The notes beneath the pieces were generated by a model, which ran no database searches, was not told the origin of the DNA, and saw only the letters and a program-made list of their open reading frames with translations. The translations under genes and the position numbers were made by a program. This document shows, in pieces, positions 53,701 to 62,061 of a stretch of DNA of 64,000 nt (position 1 is the stretch's first letter; each line of letters begins with the position of its first letter). The stretch is from the NCBI GenBank assembly GCA_028289605.1, contig JANQON010000008.1, positions 60,260-124,259 on the forward strand, in the 5' to 3' direction. This stretch comes from Hyphococcus sp. (lineage in GTDB: Bacteria; Pseudomonadota; Alphaproteobacteria; Caulobacterales; Parvularculaceae).

Positions 53701-55762
53701 CGTTGTCGCCGGCCGCCTGGATAACGCCGTAAGATTTGACCGACACGATTCCGCTGTAGCTATCAGCATCGATCCCGCTTTCCCCTGCGTCGATATCGCC
53801 TCTGGAGGTAATCGTAATATGTTCATAGGAATCGGCGTCGATGCCGGTTCCTCCGGCTTCGATAACGCCGTCGGCGTTGTCGGAGTCGATGATCACCGCC
53901 GCATAGGAATAGGCGTAGATGCCGCGATCTCCGGCGTAGAGGTTGCCCTCCGAGTTGATTTCGGTTCTGCCGTCAGTACTTTCCGTCTTGGCCCAGATCG
54001 CGTCGCCGTTATCGCTGTATACATTGCCGTCTGAGGTGATCTTGACGCCGCCGCCCGGCGCCAACGCGTAAAAGCCGGCCTTGTCATCGCCTCGCACATT
54101 GCCGGTGGAACTGATGATGATGTCGCCCGTTCTGGCGCCCGGCGTTCTTACAGCGAGGCCGCGCTTAATACCGGCGAACGCATGGACGCCGCTTCGGCTC
54201 ACGGTGATATCGCCGGTGGAAGTAATCGATATGTCTTCAAGGTCGTCGTTCGGGTCTGGATTGTCAGTCCACAATTCCCCCCGAATCCCGTCGACATCAT
54301 CATACGTCGTCGAGATGTTTCCTTCCGAAACAATGGTGACGCCGCCGTCATATCGGGAGATCCCGTGGATCGCCGCAGCATCGGTTTTGGTGCCGGGGTC
54401 CATCGCCACGATGTTTCCGTAGGAGAGTATGGTTGCATCGCCCACAGATGAATCTGCGATGATCCCGACATGCGCCTTAATGTTTCCGTCTGACTTCACA
54501 GAGATATCGTTACGGCCCGTGGCCCTGATCCCATAACCGTTTTCCGCCTCGATATTCCCGTATGAGTCCACCACCGAGGAGCCGCCTTCGGCCCTGGCGA
54601 GGATTCCGACCTCGTTATTCGGCGCGCCGCCGTTGGGATTGGCGAGGATGTTGCCGGTCGACTTTATCTTGGTGTAACTCCCGCTGTTGCCGTAGAGAGC
54701 GATTCTGTCCGCGTACAGGTTCCCGTCGGAGGTGATCTCGACCGTGGAGCCAAGACCGTAAATCGTTTCAGATCCCCGCCCGTTAAGATCCCCGCTCGAG
54801 TTTATCGTTACGGCGCCGCCGGTGAAAACATTGATCGCCACGCCGCCCGCATCGATATTTCCGGACGAGGTCACCGTCACCGGGCCGCTCTGGCTCACGG
54901 CATATAACCCGTTCTTCGCTGCGACGACGGTCCCGGTTGAATTGATATCGACGCCGTCCGAGCGGCCGTATGCGTAAATGCCGTGGCCGTTCTGCGCGGT
55001 AACGGCGCCGACGGATTTGATTGACACGTCGCCTTCATTGGTTTGACGCCCGGCAATCCCCGACGCCGTCGCGGTTCCCGTGACGGTGACGGCGCCCGCG
55101 ACGTCAATCGTCAGCTTTCCGTTGTTTTCCATGAGACCATAGACGCCCGTCGCATTGATGGTCGTGACGCCATAGTCGCCCGTATCCACCGTCAGCGTTG
55201 TATCGCCGCCAAAGGTGTTGTCGAAGCTGACGCCGGTCACGCCGTCGCTGGGCGCAATCGCGGCGGTCAGATTGTTGATCGTCGTGGCGTCGACGGTGAC
55301 GTTCGTGGTAATATCAATCCCGTCGCTGAGATCACCCTGACAGGTCAACGACGTCGGATCCGGAGGCGTTGGATTGTTGACGTAGACGCAACCCGTTGTG
55401 ACGCCCGGAACGACGATGAGGGTTTGCGCCTGCGCCCGCTGCATCGGCGCCGCCAAGCTCAGCGCACACGCCGCCGCGCCGGCGAGAAGCGTTGACCGAA
55501 GCGCGATCCTCGAACGCCGCCGGCCGCCGGCGCCGCTATTCAGCTCTTTTAATTTATCAACCGCGAAGCTGTCGCGCGAACGCCCGGACCTTATCCGCTG
55601 CGCGGCATGGCCCGCGCCGTACAAAACCGATGGATGTGAAGAAAATCCCGCCGAGCAAGCTGGCGATGCGCCGTCTTTATCTGGAACGCAAGCATGGACA
55701 GTCTTGAGCGCGTTTTTGGCGCCCTCCCGGGTCAAAGCGGTGCGGCGGCGGTTCTCGCGCAT
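50798..55762 (-). CDS. Giant autotransporter AT4
   Basis: 1654 aa from the ATG at 55762 (MRENRRRTAL). AGAGGA lies 8 bases upstream; the frame is open to 55891, but the upstream codons do not match the paralogues. The presequence is about 90 residues with its own cysteines, the h-region about 92-108, and the mature part begins near AQA|Q. The N-terminal cysteine pair is C125 and C141. The passenger repeats include a long segment shared with AT1 (TPGARTGDI, DDKAG, APGGGV, GRTEINS) and another shared with AT3. It has the conserved pre-linker block, FSCADKTD...EGEC pair and a barrel ending KVAFPF. The C-terminal strand NHGFIKVAFPF is slightly diverged. Confidence 0.93.
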   Translation of the reverse strand: MRENRRRTALTREGAKNALKTVHACVPDKDGASPACSAGFSSHPSVLYGAGHAAQRIRSGRSRDSFAVDKLKELNSGAGGRRRSRIALRSTLLAGAAACALSLAAPMQRAQAQTLIVVPGVTTGCVYVNNPTPPDPTSLTCQGDLSDGIDITTNVTVDATTINNLTAAIAPSDGVTGVSFDNTFGGDTTLTVDTGDYGVTTINATGVYGLMENNGKLTIDVAGAVTVTGTATASGIAGRQTNEGDVSIKSVGAVTAQNGHGIYAYGRSDGVDINSTGTVVAAKNGLYAVSQSGPVTVTSSGNIDAGGVAINVFTGGAVTINSSGDLNGRGSETIYGLGSTVEITSDGNLYADRIALYGNSGSYTKIKSTGNILANPNGGAPNNEVGILARAEGGSSVVDSYGNIEAENGYGIRATGRNDISVKSDGNIKAHVGIIADSSVGDATILSYGNIVAMDPGTKTDAAAIHGISRYDGGVTIVSEGNISTTYDDVDGIRGELWTDNPDPNDDLEDISITSTGDITVSRSGVHAFAGIKRGLAVRTPGARTGDIIISSTGNVRGDDKAGFYALAPGGGVKITSDGNVYSDNGDAIWAKTESTDGRTEINSEGNLYAGDRGIYAYSYAAVIIDSDNADGVIEAGGTGIDADSYEHITITSRGDIDAGESGIDADSYSGIVSVKSYGVIQAAGDNGYGIRAYGGGDNNVYVKSVGSISAAGANATGIYAVLSDSSNGDDEVRVNSNGAVTADGIAISGRVIEGDGDVFIDSVGAVTGVNDASIGIFGSAYDGDVTITSEGDASAGAVGIMAFSSYGGVAIASTGGVAAGAAGVAARSEDGVVSVVSNGDIAVSGDVVASAGVHGIRASSVRRVAVRSIGAVTANGAPSFGIEAYSSADDVDIYSYGAVSAGGTGIAGAAGTEGGGNLTIESIGDVAGAGGYGIRAKAKDGDVAVSSEGNVTGGIAAIYALVDDAGGPTGNITIVSDGDLKATGADGDGVRVVSTFDDSLNVVTISTGSAVTGGSGAGAGVRFVGGGTNRLENSGTITAASGVAIAGGAGAEDIINSGTLAGAVMLGAGNDRVEIFAGSDISDASFDGGEDRDAFHLAAAGDGVISSGTISNFEVFEMAGAGTWSLMGAQSFAISTDILSGVLDLQGTLSSGSVANRGGSLAIGGVSAVGEAMIDGDYVQEPGGDLLIDVDFENAAADLLSIAGTAAVAGTVTPTARNLTSGDQTITFLTAAGGVTDNGLTLNDFANPLISAELIYPSATDVALAVSIGFAPSGIAYTDDQAALAAFLDIIYDAGGADGALEGVFGALLHETDSDAAYTEALDQLSGDVFLSTQTAAYYSASDFSNGLFSCADKTDAATMAGEGECLWLRVSGGGVNVETHGATIGFEEEIFGVAAGWQFEVAESLQVGLGAGFETVTIDTDAGARSEGDRFMGGVSVKHQRGPLRLSAAFSGGVAEFDTTRMISIGAFSETELSTQDVSHFATELRVAYRFDFDQWYAQPFVHGNATWVDIGDVTESGGGAALLVEGRSKSFLTVTPGVELGAEFALSKKLALKPFLKTGVSFIDNPELGLTAGFLEAPSGVGAFTESADIDDTFAVIEAGVTLFKLGDGTSRRGGRFGELGSRAAVSLVYDGRFGEYTTQNHGFIKVAFPF

Positions 55763-56213
55763 AATCAACATCCTCTCACTGCGTTCAGGCTCGCCATCTA
55801 ACGCCGCGCTCACCCCCTCATGAATGAGAGTCGATGATGACCGCGGAAACCCCGGCTGGACCCCTGAACCGCGCGTAGCGCGCACACCCAATCAGCCGAG
55901 CCAAAGGCAAGCCCGAATCAAAATTTGGACATCCTGACGGTCACAGTAAAAGATTGATTTGAGATTCATCGCCAAACGGTATTGTGTGCAGTTTGGTGTT
56001 TTAACGTGCAGAAGTGATAAATACTGAATGCATATTTTTGTTGCTTCGAGATTCTATCAGCACAGAGAGCTTCGAGAAAATGATCCCCGCGCCTCATCTT
56101 CAGGGTCGATTGGGCGCAACCCTGTTCGACGCTGAATGAGGGCGGCGCCGTGACAGGCGCGGGGATTGAGCGGACATCGAGACATCGCCCGCCCCAGTTG
56201 CGATCCGCCTTCC
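55763..56213 (-). promoter_or_regulatory. AT4 upstream regulatory block
   Basis: Intergenic between AT5 and AT4. Shared motifs on the plus strand: GGCAAGCCCGAATCAA (55906-55921), TTGATTT at 55954 (48 bases away), GATTCATCGCCAAACGG (a diverged third motif), and ACGTGCAGAAGTGATAAA then TGCATATTTTT (about 56014-56039). The leader ATG seen in AT1-AT3 is changed to ATC here. AGAGGA is at 55776-55771. Confidence 0.6.
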
Positions 56214-59200
56214 CTAAAAAGGGAACGCGGCCTTGATGAAGGCGCTGTTCTGTTTCGTGTTTTCGCCGAAGCGGCCTTCATAGACGAGACTGACCGCGAC
56301 GCGGCTGCCATATTCGCTGAAGCGCCCGTCCCTGTTTGACGGGCGGCCTTTGAACTCAAACAGCGTAACGCCGGCTTTGACATCGGCGTAGAGATCGTCG
56401 ATCGCCGAAACGTTGCCGAATCCGCTGTCGCCCGACAGACCGCCGGCGAACCGCGCGCTCAGCCCGAGTTCGGTGTTAGCGTAAAAGCTTGCGCCCGCCC
56501 GCAGGAACGGCCGCAGCGCCAGGGTTTCGCTGAGAACCAAGTCGCCCCCGAGCTCAAGCCCCGGCGTCACGCTAAAGAACGTTTCGTCTTCTCCGTCAAT
56601 CGCGAGCGCCGCGCCGCCGCCGTTTTCGGTTGCGTCGCTGAGGCTGAGCCAGGTCCCGTTCGCCTCCACAAAGGGCTTTGCGAACCAGCGACCGACGTCA
56701 AGTTGATAGGCGAATCGCAACTCCGCCGCGGCGTGGTCGACGTCGTGATCCGAAAGAAGCGAATCGGAAAAGCCGCCCAGCGTCGGTATGCGGATTGTCT
56801 CGTAATTCGCAAAACCGCCGGAGACCGCCGCGGAGAGGCGCCACGGTCCGCGCAGGTGTTTAACCGAAACCCCGGCCATCAGCCGTTCGCCGTCGCTGGT
56901 CCCGCCAACGGCGTCGTCGATCGACGAGGTTTCATAGCCCGCCGCAACGCCGACCCGCCATGTCTCATCGAGTTCAATCTGCCAGCCTGCGGAGAAGCTC
57001 ACCTTTTCTTCGTCAAAGCTGATCGACTGCGCCTCGCCGTCAACGTCGAGGACGCCGCCGCTGACCTTGAGCCACAGGCACTCGCCTTCACGCGACGCCG
57101 CCCTCACGTCCGCCTTGTCGGCGCAACTGAACAGTGAATCGGAAAACGCTTCGGCGGCGAACAGGCTTGCCGTCTGTGTACTGAGGAAAATGCCCGGCGT
57201 CAGCTCGTTTAGGGCGTCGACATACGCCGTATTGCTGTCGATATCGAACAACAGCGCGTCAAAAACGCCGGAAAGGGCGCCGTCGGCGGCGCCGGCGTCA
57301 AACAGGCTTTCGAGATTGGCGACCAGCGTCGTCTGGTTGTCGTTGAAGTCAACGCCTTCCGGCGAGAAGGCGATGATCACCGACAGGACGACGTCGTTGG
57401 CGTTGGGATAAACGAGCGACGCATCGACCAGCGGGCTGGCGAAGGGATTGAGCGTCAGACCGTTGTCGGTCACGCCGCCCGCCGCCGTCAGGATCGTGAG
57501 CTCGTACTCTCCCGACACAATATTGAGCGCGTTCGGCGTCACCGTTCCGGCAAGCGCCGCAATCCCGGTCACCGAGAGGAGATCAACCGCGCTGTTTTCA
57601 AAATCGATGTCGATATGATAGTCGCCGCCGGCTTCCTGCACATAGTTCCCGTCGATCGTCCCCGCACCGACGATCCCGACGCCGCCGACCGCAAGCGACC
57701 CGCCGGTGTTGGCGACGATCGGGCTCGTCAGCGCGCCCTGCAGATCGAGAACGCCGCCGAGGATGTCCGCCGACTTTACAAACGCCAGGTCGTCGACGAG
57801 GCTCCAGGTCCCGCTTCCGGTCTTCTCAAAGATCTCGAAGCTTTCAAGCCCGCCGACGGCAAGGACCCCAACGCCGGTTCCGGCAAGGCGGAACGTGTCG
57901 TCCCCCTCGCCGCCGTCGAGATCCGCCGCGCTGACGTCGCCTTCGTCGTAAAGCTCGAACACGTCGTTCCCCGCAGCCAGGGAAACCTCGCCCTCGAGCG
58001 TTCCGAAATTGAGCACCGTCTCAACGCCCGCAGCGCCAACGACCGCGACGCCCGACAGCGCTTTGATCGTTCCGCGGTTTTCAAGCCGGTTGCTCGCGCC
58101 GCCGGCGAAACGTACGCCCGCGCCGCTCCCGCCGGTCACGTCGCCGGTGGAATTGATTGTAATGTCGCCGTCGCCGGTAACGGAGGCGAAGATCCCGTCG
58201 ACCGCCGCCGTGATGGGTCCGGCGGACTCGATAGTGACGTTGCCGGGGCCGAAACCAAGGATTCCAATTCCGGAAAAGATATCGCTTGGTACATAACCAG
58301 AAACCGTAACAGCGCCGCTGGAGGAGATTGAAACATCGCCGTCATACACCGAGTAGCCGAAGATCGCGACGTTCTTGGACGTCACGTCGCTGCTCGAGAC
58401 GACCTCGACATTGCCGTAAACTGAACCCCCGCCTATTCCGCCGCCGGTGCGGCCGCCATGAGTGATCCGTCCGTCGGATTGAACAACGACGTCGCCATGC
58501 GTGCTTTTGCCAAAGACCCCGATCGAACCGTCATCTGTCGCATCGGCTGCGCCTTCCGAAAAAATCGAAACATCGCCATATGTCGACACCGCGCGGACGC
58601 CGCCTTGGGCGCCCGTCAAAGCGCCCGTCGAGTTCACCGCAATGTCGCCGGATCCTTCAGCCCCCACATTCTCCGCGAAGATGGCGAAGCGGCCCTTGCC
58701 GGACACCGAGCCGTCGGACGTGATCTTGACGCCGCCCGTATTCGCTCTGGCGCGAATGCCGTAGCCGATGTCGGTGTAGCCCACGCGGGCGCCGACGACA
58801 TCGCCGGCCGAGTCGATGACAATATCGCCGGACCCCGATTCAATGAACGCGTCTATACCGTTGCCGCCGGCGGACACGTCGCCGTTGGAAAAGACAGAAA
58901 CATCAGTTGCGTCGTCATTCGCCTCCGCTTTAATGCCGACGCCGGTATCGGCGGCGGCGACAATGTTTCCGGTTGAGTTGACGCTGACGGTTCCGACGCC
59001 GGCGGCGAATATCCCCGTTGTCCCGCCCCCGCCGGTTGCGGTCACCTTGCCGATCGACGTCACTGAAACAGAGCCGGTGTTGGACACAGCGAAAACGCCG
59101 GCCTCCTCGCCTGAAACATATCCGTCCGATTTTACCGTCACGGCGCCTGAATTCGCCCTTGCGATAATGCCGTAACCGTAGACGCCGGAGACGGCGCCGA

Positions 59201-61556
59201 CCGAGTCGATGAAGACCTCCCCGGACCCTTCAAGAACGGTTGCGGACAGGCCCGTCAGGCCGGCGAACACCGCGCCGTTGGAGGTAATCTTCACCTCATC
59301 GTCGGTGCGTCCCGCAGCGTAAATGCCGAATGCGGTCTCATCGTCAGCGGTGATCGATCCGATAGACTCAACGCTTGCGCCGTTGTAATTGGCGAACGCC
59401 CTGATTCCGAAAGCGCCCTCGCCGTTTGCCTCAATCGCGCCGTTGGAATAGACCGACACCGAACCGTCGTAGGACTCCGCGTATATCCCGCTGTCGCCGG
59501 CGGTCAGGTCGCCCTTGGAAGAAATCGACACGAGCCCGTAAGCATAGGCGTTGATGGCGTTTTGCCCGGCGGAGAGAGCGCCGTCTGAGGTGATCCTGAC
59601 GTCGCCATAGCGAGTCCCGCTGCTGGATTGAAAATTTCCCGCCAGCGCCGCGATCGCATGATCGCCGCCGGAGACGGCGCCGACCGACGTGATCGTGACA
59701 TTCCCCCTTTGCGCGCCCGCTCTGATACCGTCGTTCGAGCCGGCGGTTACGGTGCCGTAAGAGGTGATATCGATGTCGCCGCCGGCGTCGAGCGCCTGCC
59801 CTCCGCTGAAATAGGTTTCATTGAAGGCTGTCGCCAAAATGCCGCTGCCGCCAACGGTGACAGGACCAGTGGATTTAATCGATATGTCGCCATAACGGGA
59901 TGTGGTTTGCGCGTGGATGCCGCCGGCGTCGAAACCCTCGGCTTTCAGCGCGCCTTCCGACACAATGGTGACGCCGCCCGAGCCCTGAGACAGCGCCCCG
60001 ATCGCGTAGCCGGTGACGTCCGACACCGTAATGTCGTTTTTTGACGTCACGGACGCCGAACCTTCGGTAGTCGCGGCGCGGATCCCGCTTGCGACCGACG
60101 TGATCGTTCCGGTCGAGTACACGATCGCATCGCCGGCTGATGTGGTCGCGGCGATGCCGTCGTCGGCCGCCATGATGTTGCTGGTCGACTCAACCGTAAC
60201 GCCCGCGCGCGTGGCGCTCGCCTCAATGCCGCTGAGGCCCGCGTCAATCGTCTCTCCGAACGCCTTCACGGACGCGCCGTTGTGGCCATGGGCGTCGATG
60301 CCGTAGCCGCCCGAGTAAACGCTCCCATAGGTCGTCGCTAACGCTGAGGCTTCGTTGGAAAGCACCAAAATCCCGTCGCCGTTCGTCGCCCTGATGGTTC
60401 CCTCTTTGACGTCGACGGTCGCATCGCCGGACTCTGATTTCGCGTAGACGCCTGTTCCCGCGACCGTGATGTCGCCGGCGTAGGACGTCACCGACGCCAC
60501 ATATCTGGCAAACTGTCCCTGTGAATACGCCGAAACAGCGCGGAGCCCGTTCGCCCCGTTGATGATCCCGGTGGAAATGACCGTGGCGTTGTAATTGGCG
60601 CTGGCGTCAATGGCATGTCCCGTTGTCGCCGTAATGTTCCCATTCGACACAACTGACGCCGCAAGGCCCCGGCGCGTGGCGTCGGCGCGAATCCCGTTTG
60701 CCCCGGCGCTGATATCTCCGGTCGAGTTAATCGTTATATTGCCGCCGGATGGCGTAGACACCGTGATGCCGTCCCCGGTTGCAACGGTGATGGCGCCCAC
60801 AGACGTGATATCCGCATGGCCCTCATTGGGACTGACGATAATCCCCGCCGCATCCGCGCTCCCGGTAACGGTAATGTCGCCCGTGACGTTGATCGTAAAA
60901 CTACCGGAGGTCGTCGGATTACCGCGAACGCCGGCGGCGTTGATCGTCGTGATGCCGTAGTCGGCGGCGTCTACCGTCAGCGTTGTACGACCGCCGAGGA
61001 AGGATTTGACGAGAAGCACGCCGTCAACGCCGCTCGCCGGCGCAATCGCCTCCGTCAGATTGTCAAGTGTCGATGTCCCTGAATTGCTCCTTGTGATGTT
61101 GATTCCGTCGCCGAGGTCGCCTTCGCAAATCAACAAGCCGTCTGTACTGTTGAATGTGCATTCATCCGGCACTGTTCCCGGGGGGTTGACGATGACTTGC
61201 TGCGCCTGCGCCGGCGACGGCGCCGCCGCCAGGATCAACGCGCACGCGGCAGCGCCGGCGAGAAGCGCCGGCCGTAAAGCGTCCCGAACAACTAAGCTAT
61301 TCGTATGCCCGTCGGCATTCTCCGTGAACGGAACGACGTGCGCGCAGCGTGACGCCAAAATCGGCGCGGCGCCCGTCGCGCGATCGATCACACAGATCGC
61401 CGCCTCTTCGCGCGATGGGTTCGATTCGCGCAAAGTGTCCGAGGCGCCGGACGCCGGCTCATTCCGCCCCCCGGTTTGAGAACGGTCCAAAACGGATGCG
61501 GTTGCGGTGTTCGAAGCGCGACGATTCGAAGCGGCGGCGCGGCGGCTCATGTCCAT
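56214..61556 (-). CDS. Giant autotransporter AT5
   Basis: 1780 aa. It starts MDMSRRAAAS (a second ATG lies two codons on), with AGGGGA upstream. The presequence is about 94 residues, h-region 95-112 (LRPALLAGAAACALILAA) and cleavage near AQA118|Q. The N-terminal cysteine pair is C133 and C144. The passenger is long with fewer close matches to AT1-AT4, but the same repeat pattern. Conserved block GAGVRFAGGASNRLENRGTI, then GGEGDDTFRL. FSCADKAD...EGECLWLK pair, and a barrel with DLYADVKAGVTLF ending KAAFPF. The C-terminal half is clearly the sister of AT6, so this pair forms a second subgroup. Confidence 0.93.
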   Translation of the reverse strand: MDMSRRAAASNRRASNTATASVLDRSQTGGRNEPASGASDTLRESNPSREEAAICVIDRATGAAPILASRCAHVVPFTENADGHTNSLVVRDALRPALLAGAAACALILAAAPSPAQAQQVIVNPPGTVPDECTFNSTDGLLICEGDLGDGINITRSNSGTSTLDNLTEAIAPASGVDGVLLVKSFLGGRTTLTVDAADYGITTINAAGVRGNPTTSGSFTINVTGDITVTGSADAAGIIVSPNEGHADITSVGAITVATGDGITVSTPSGGNITINSTGDISAGANGIRADATRRGLAASVVSNGNITATTGHAIDASANYNATVISTGIINGANGLRAVSAYSQGQFARYVASVTSYAGDITVAGTGVYAKSESGDATVDVKEGTIRATNGDGILVLSNEASALATTYGSVYSGGYGIDAHGHNGASVKAFGETIDAGLSGIEASATRAGVTVESTSNIMAADDGIAATTSAGDAIVYSTGTITSVASGIRAATTEGSASVTSKNDITVSDVTGYAIGALSQGSGGVTIVSEGALKAEGFDAGGIHAQTTSRYGDISIKSTGPVTVGGSGILATAFNETYFSGGQALDAGGDIDITSYGTVTAGSNDGIRAGAQRGNVTITSVGAVSGGDHAIAALAGNFQSSSGTRYGDVRITSDGALSAGQNAINAYAYGLVSISSKGDLTAGDSGIYAESYDGSVSVYSNGAIEANGEGAFGIRAFANYNGASVESIGSITADDETAFGIYAAGRTDDEVKITSNGAVFAGLTGLSATVLEGSGEVFIDSVGAVSGVYGYGIIARANSGAVTVKSDGYVSGEEAGVFAVSNTGSVSVTSIGKVTATGGGGTTGIFAAGVGTVSVNSTGNIVAAADTGVGIKAEANDDATDVSVFSNGDVSAGGNGIDAFIESGSGDIVIDSAGDVVGARVGYTDIGYGIRARANTGGVKITSDGSVSGKGRFAIFAENVGAEGSGDIAVNSTGALTGAQGGVRAVSTYGDVSIFSEGAADATDDGSIGVFGKSTHGDVVVQSDGRITHGGRTGGGIGGGSVYGNVEVVSSSDVTSKNVAIFGYSVYDGDVSISSSGAVTVSGYVPSDIFSGIGILGFGPGNVTIESAGPITAAVDGIFASVTGDGDITINSTGDVTGGSGAGVRFAGGASNRLENRGTIKALSGVAVVGAAGVETVLNFGTLEGEVSLAAGNDVFELYDEGDVSAADLDGGEGDDTFRLAGTGVGVLAVGGLESFEIFEKTGSGTWSLVDDLAFVKSADILGGVLDLQGALTSPIVANTGGSLAVGGVGIVGAGTIDGNYVQEAGGDYHIDIDFENSAVDLLSVTGIAALAGTVTPNALNIVSGEYELTILTAAGGVTDNGLTLNPFASPLVDASLVYPNANDVVLSVIIAFSPEGVDFNDNQTTLVANLESLFDAGAADGALSGVFDALLFDIDSNTAYVDALNELTPGIFLSTQTASLFAAEAFSDSLFSCADKADVRAASREGECLWLKVSGGVLDVDGEAQSISFDEEKVSFSAGWQIELDETWRVGVAAGYETSSIDDAVGGTSDGERLMAGVSVKHLRGPWRLSAAVSGGFANYETIRIPTLGGFSDSLLSDHDVDHAAAELRFAYQLDVGRWFAKPFVEANGTWLSLSDATENGGGAALAIDGEDETFFSVTPGLELGGDLVLSETLALRPFLRAGASFYANTELGLSARFAGGLSGDSGFGNVSAIDDLYADVKAGVTLFEFKGRPSNRDGRFSEYGSRVAVSLVYEGRFGENTKQNSAFIKAAFPF

Positions 61557-62061
61557 AGTCCCAAAATCCCCTTCCAGTACTCACGCCCGCCGTCCTGCGC
61601 CGATGTCCCGCCCCGCCAAAACAGGACCGGGTGCGACAGCAGGGGGTTCGACTGCGTCTCGCGAATGCGCGCGAAACGCGCGCACCTGATCAGCCGGAAA
61701 AACGGCAAGCCCGAACCAATGCTTCGTCCCGTTAACCAAGACGTTGCACGTTGATTTGTGCACCAGAACCAACCGGTGTTGATGAGGAATTCCTAACCTT
61801 AAACTGCAGGTAGCGTGATGATTGCGTGCATATTTGAGTGAAATTGCGCCTCTGCCAAAACCAGGCCCGCAAATGTCGTTGAACACCTCCCACTCGGTGT
61901 CTCCCGACCCGAAATTCAGGTTCGGTCCGGCGTCTTGCGCGGCTCAGATAGAACAACAAAACAACAGCTACCGCGCCCGGATACGCCGATTGAAAAGCGC
62001 CGCCGCGATGCAATCGCGCCACATTTGATTGACCGGACGCGATGCGACTTCAGCCGCGCCC
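61557..62061 (-). promoter_or_regulatory. AT5 upstream regulatory block
   Basis: Intergenic between AT6 and AT5. Shared motifs on the plus strand: GGCAAGCCCGAACCAA (61704-61719), TTGATTT at 61751 (47 bases away), CAGAACCAACCGG (61764-61776), and ACTGCAGG then ATTGCGTGCATATTTGAG (about 61803-61838). No leader ATG is found in frame with the conserved GRR/GRG codons. The 61840-62061 part shows nothing further. Confidence 0.6.
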
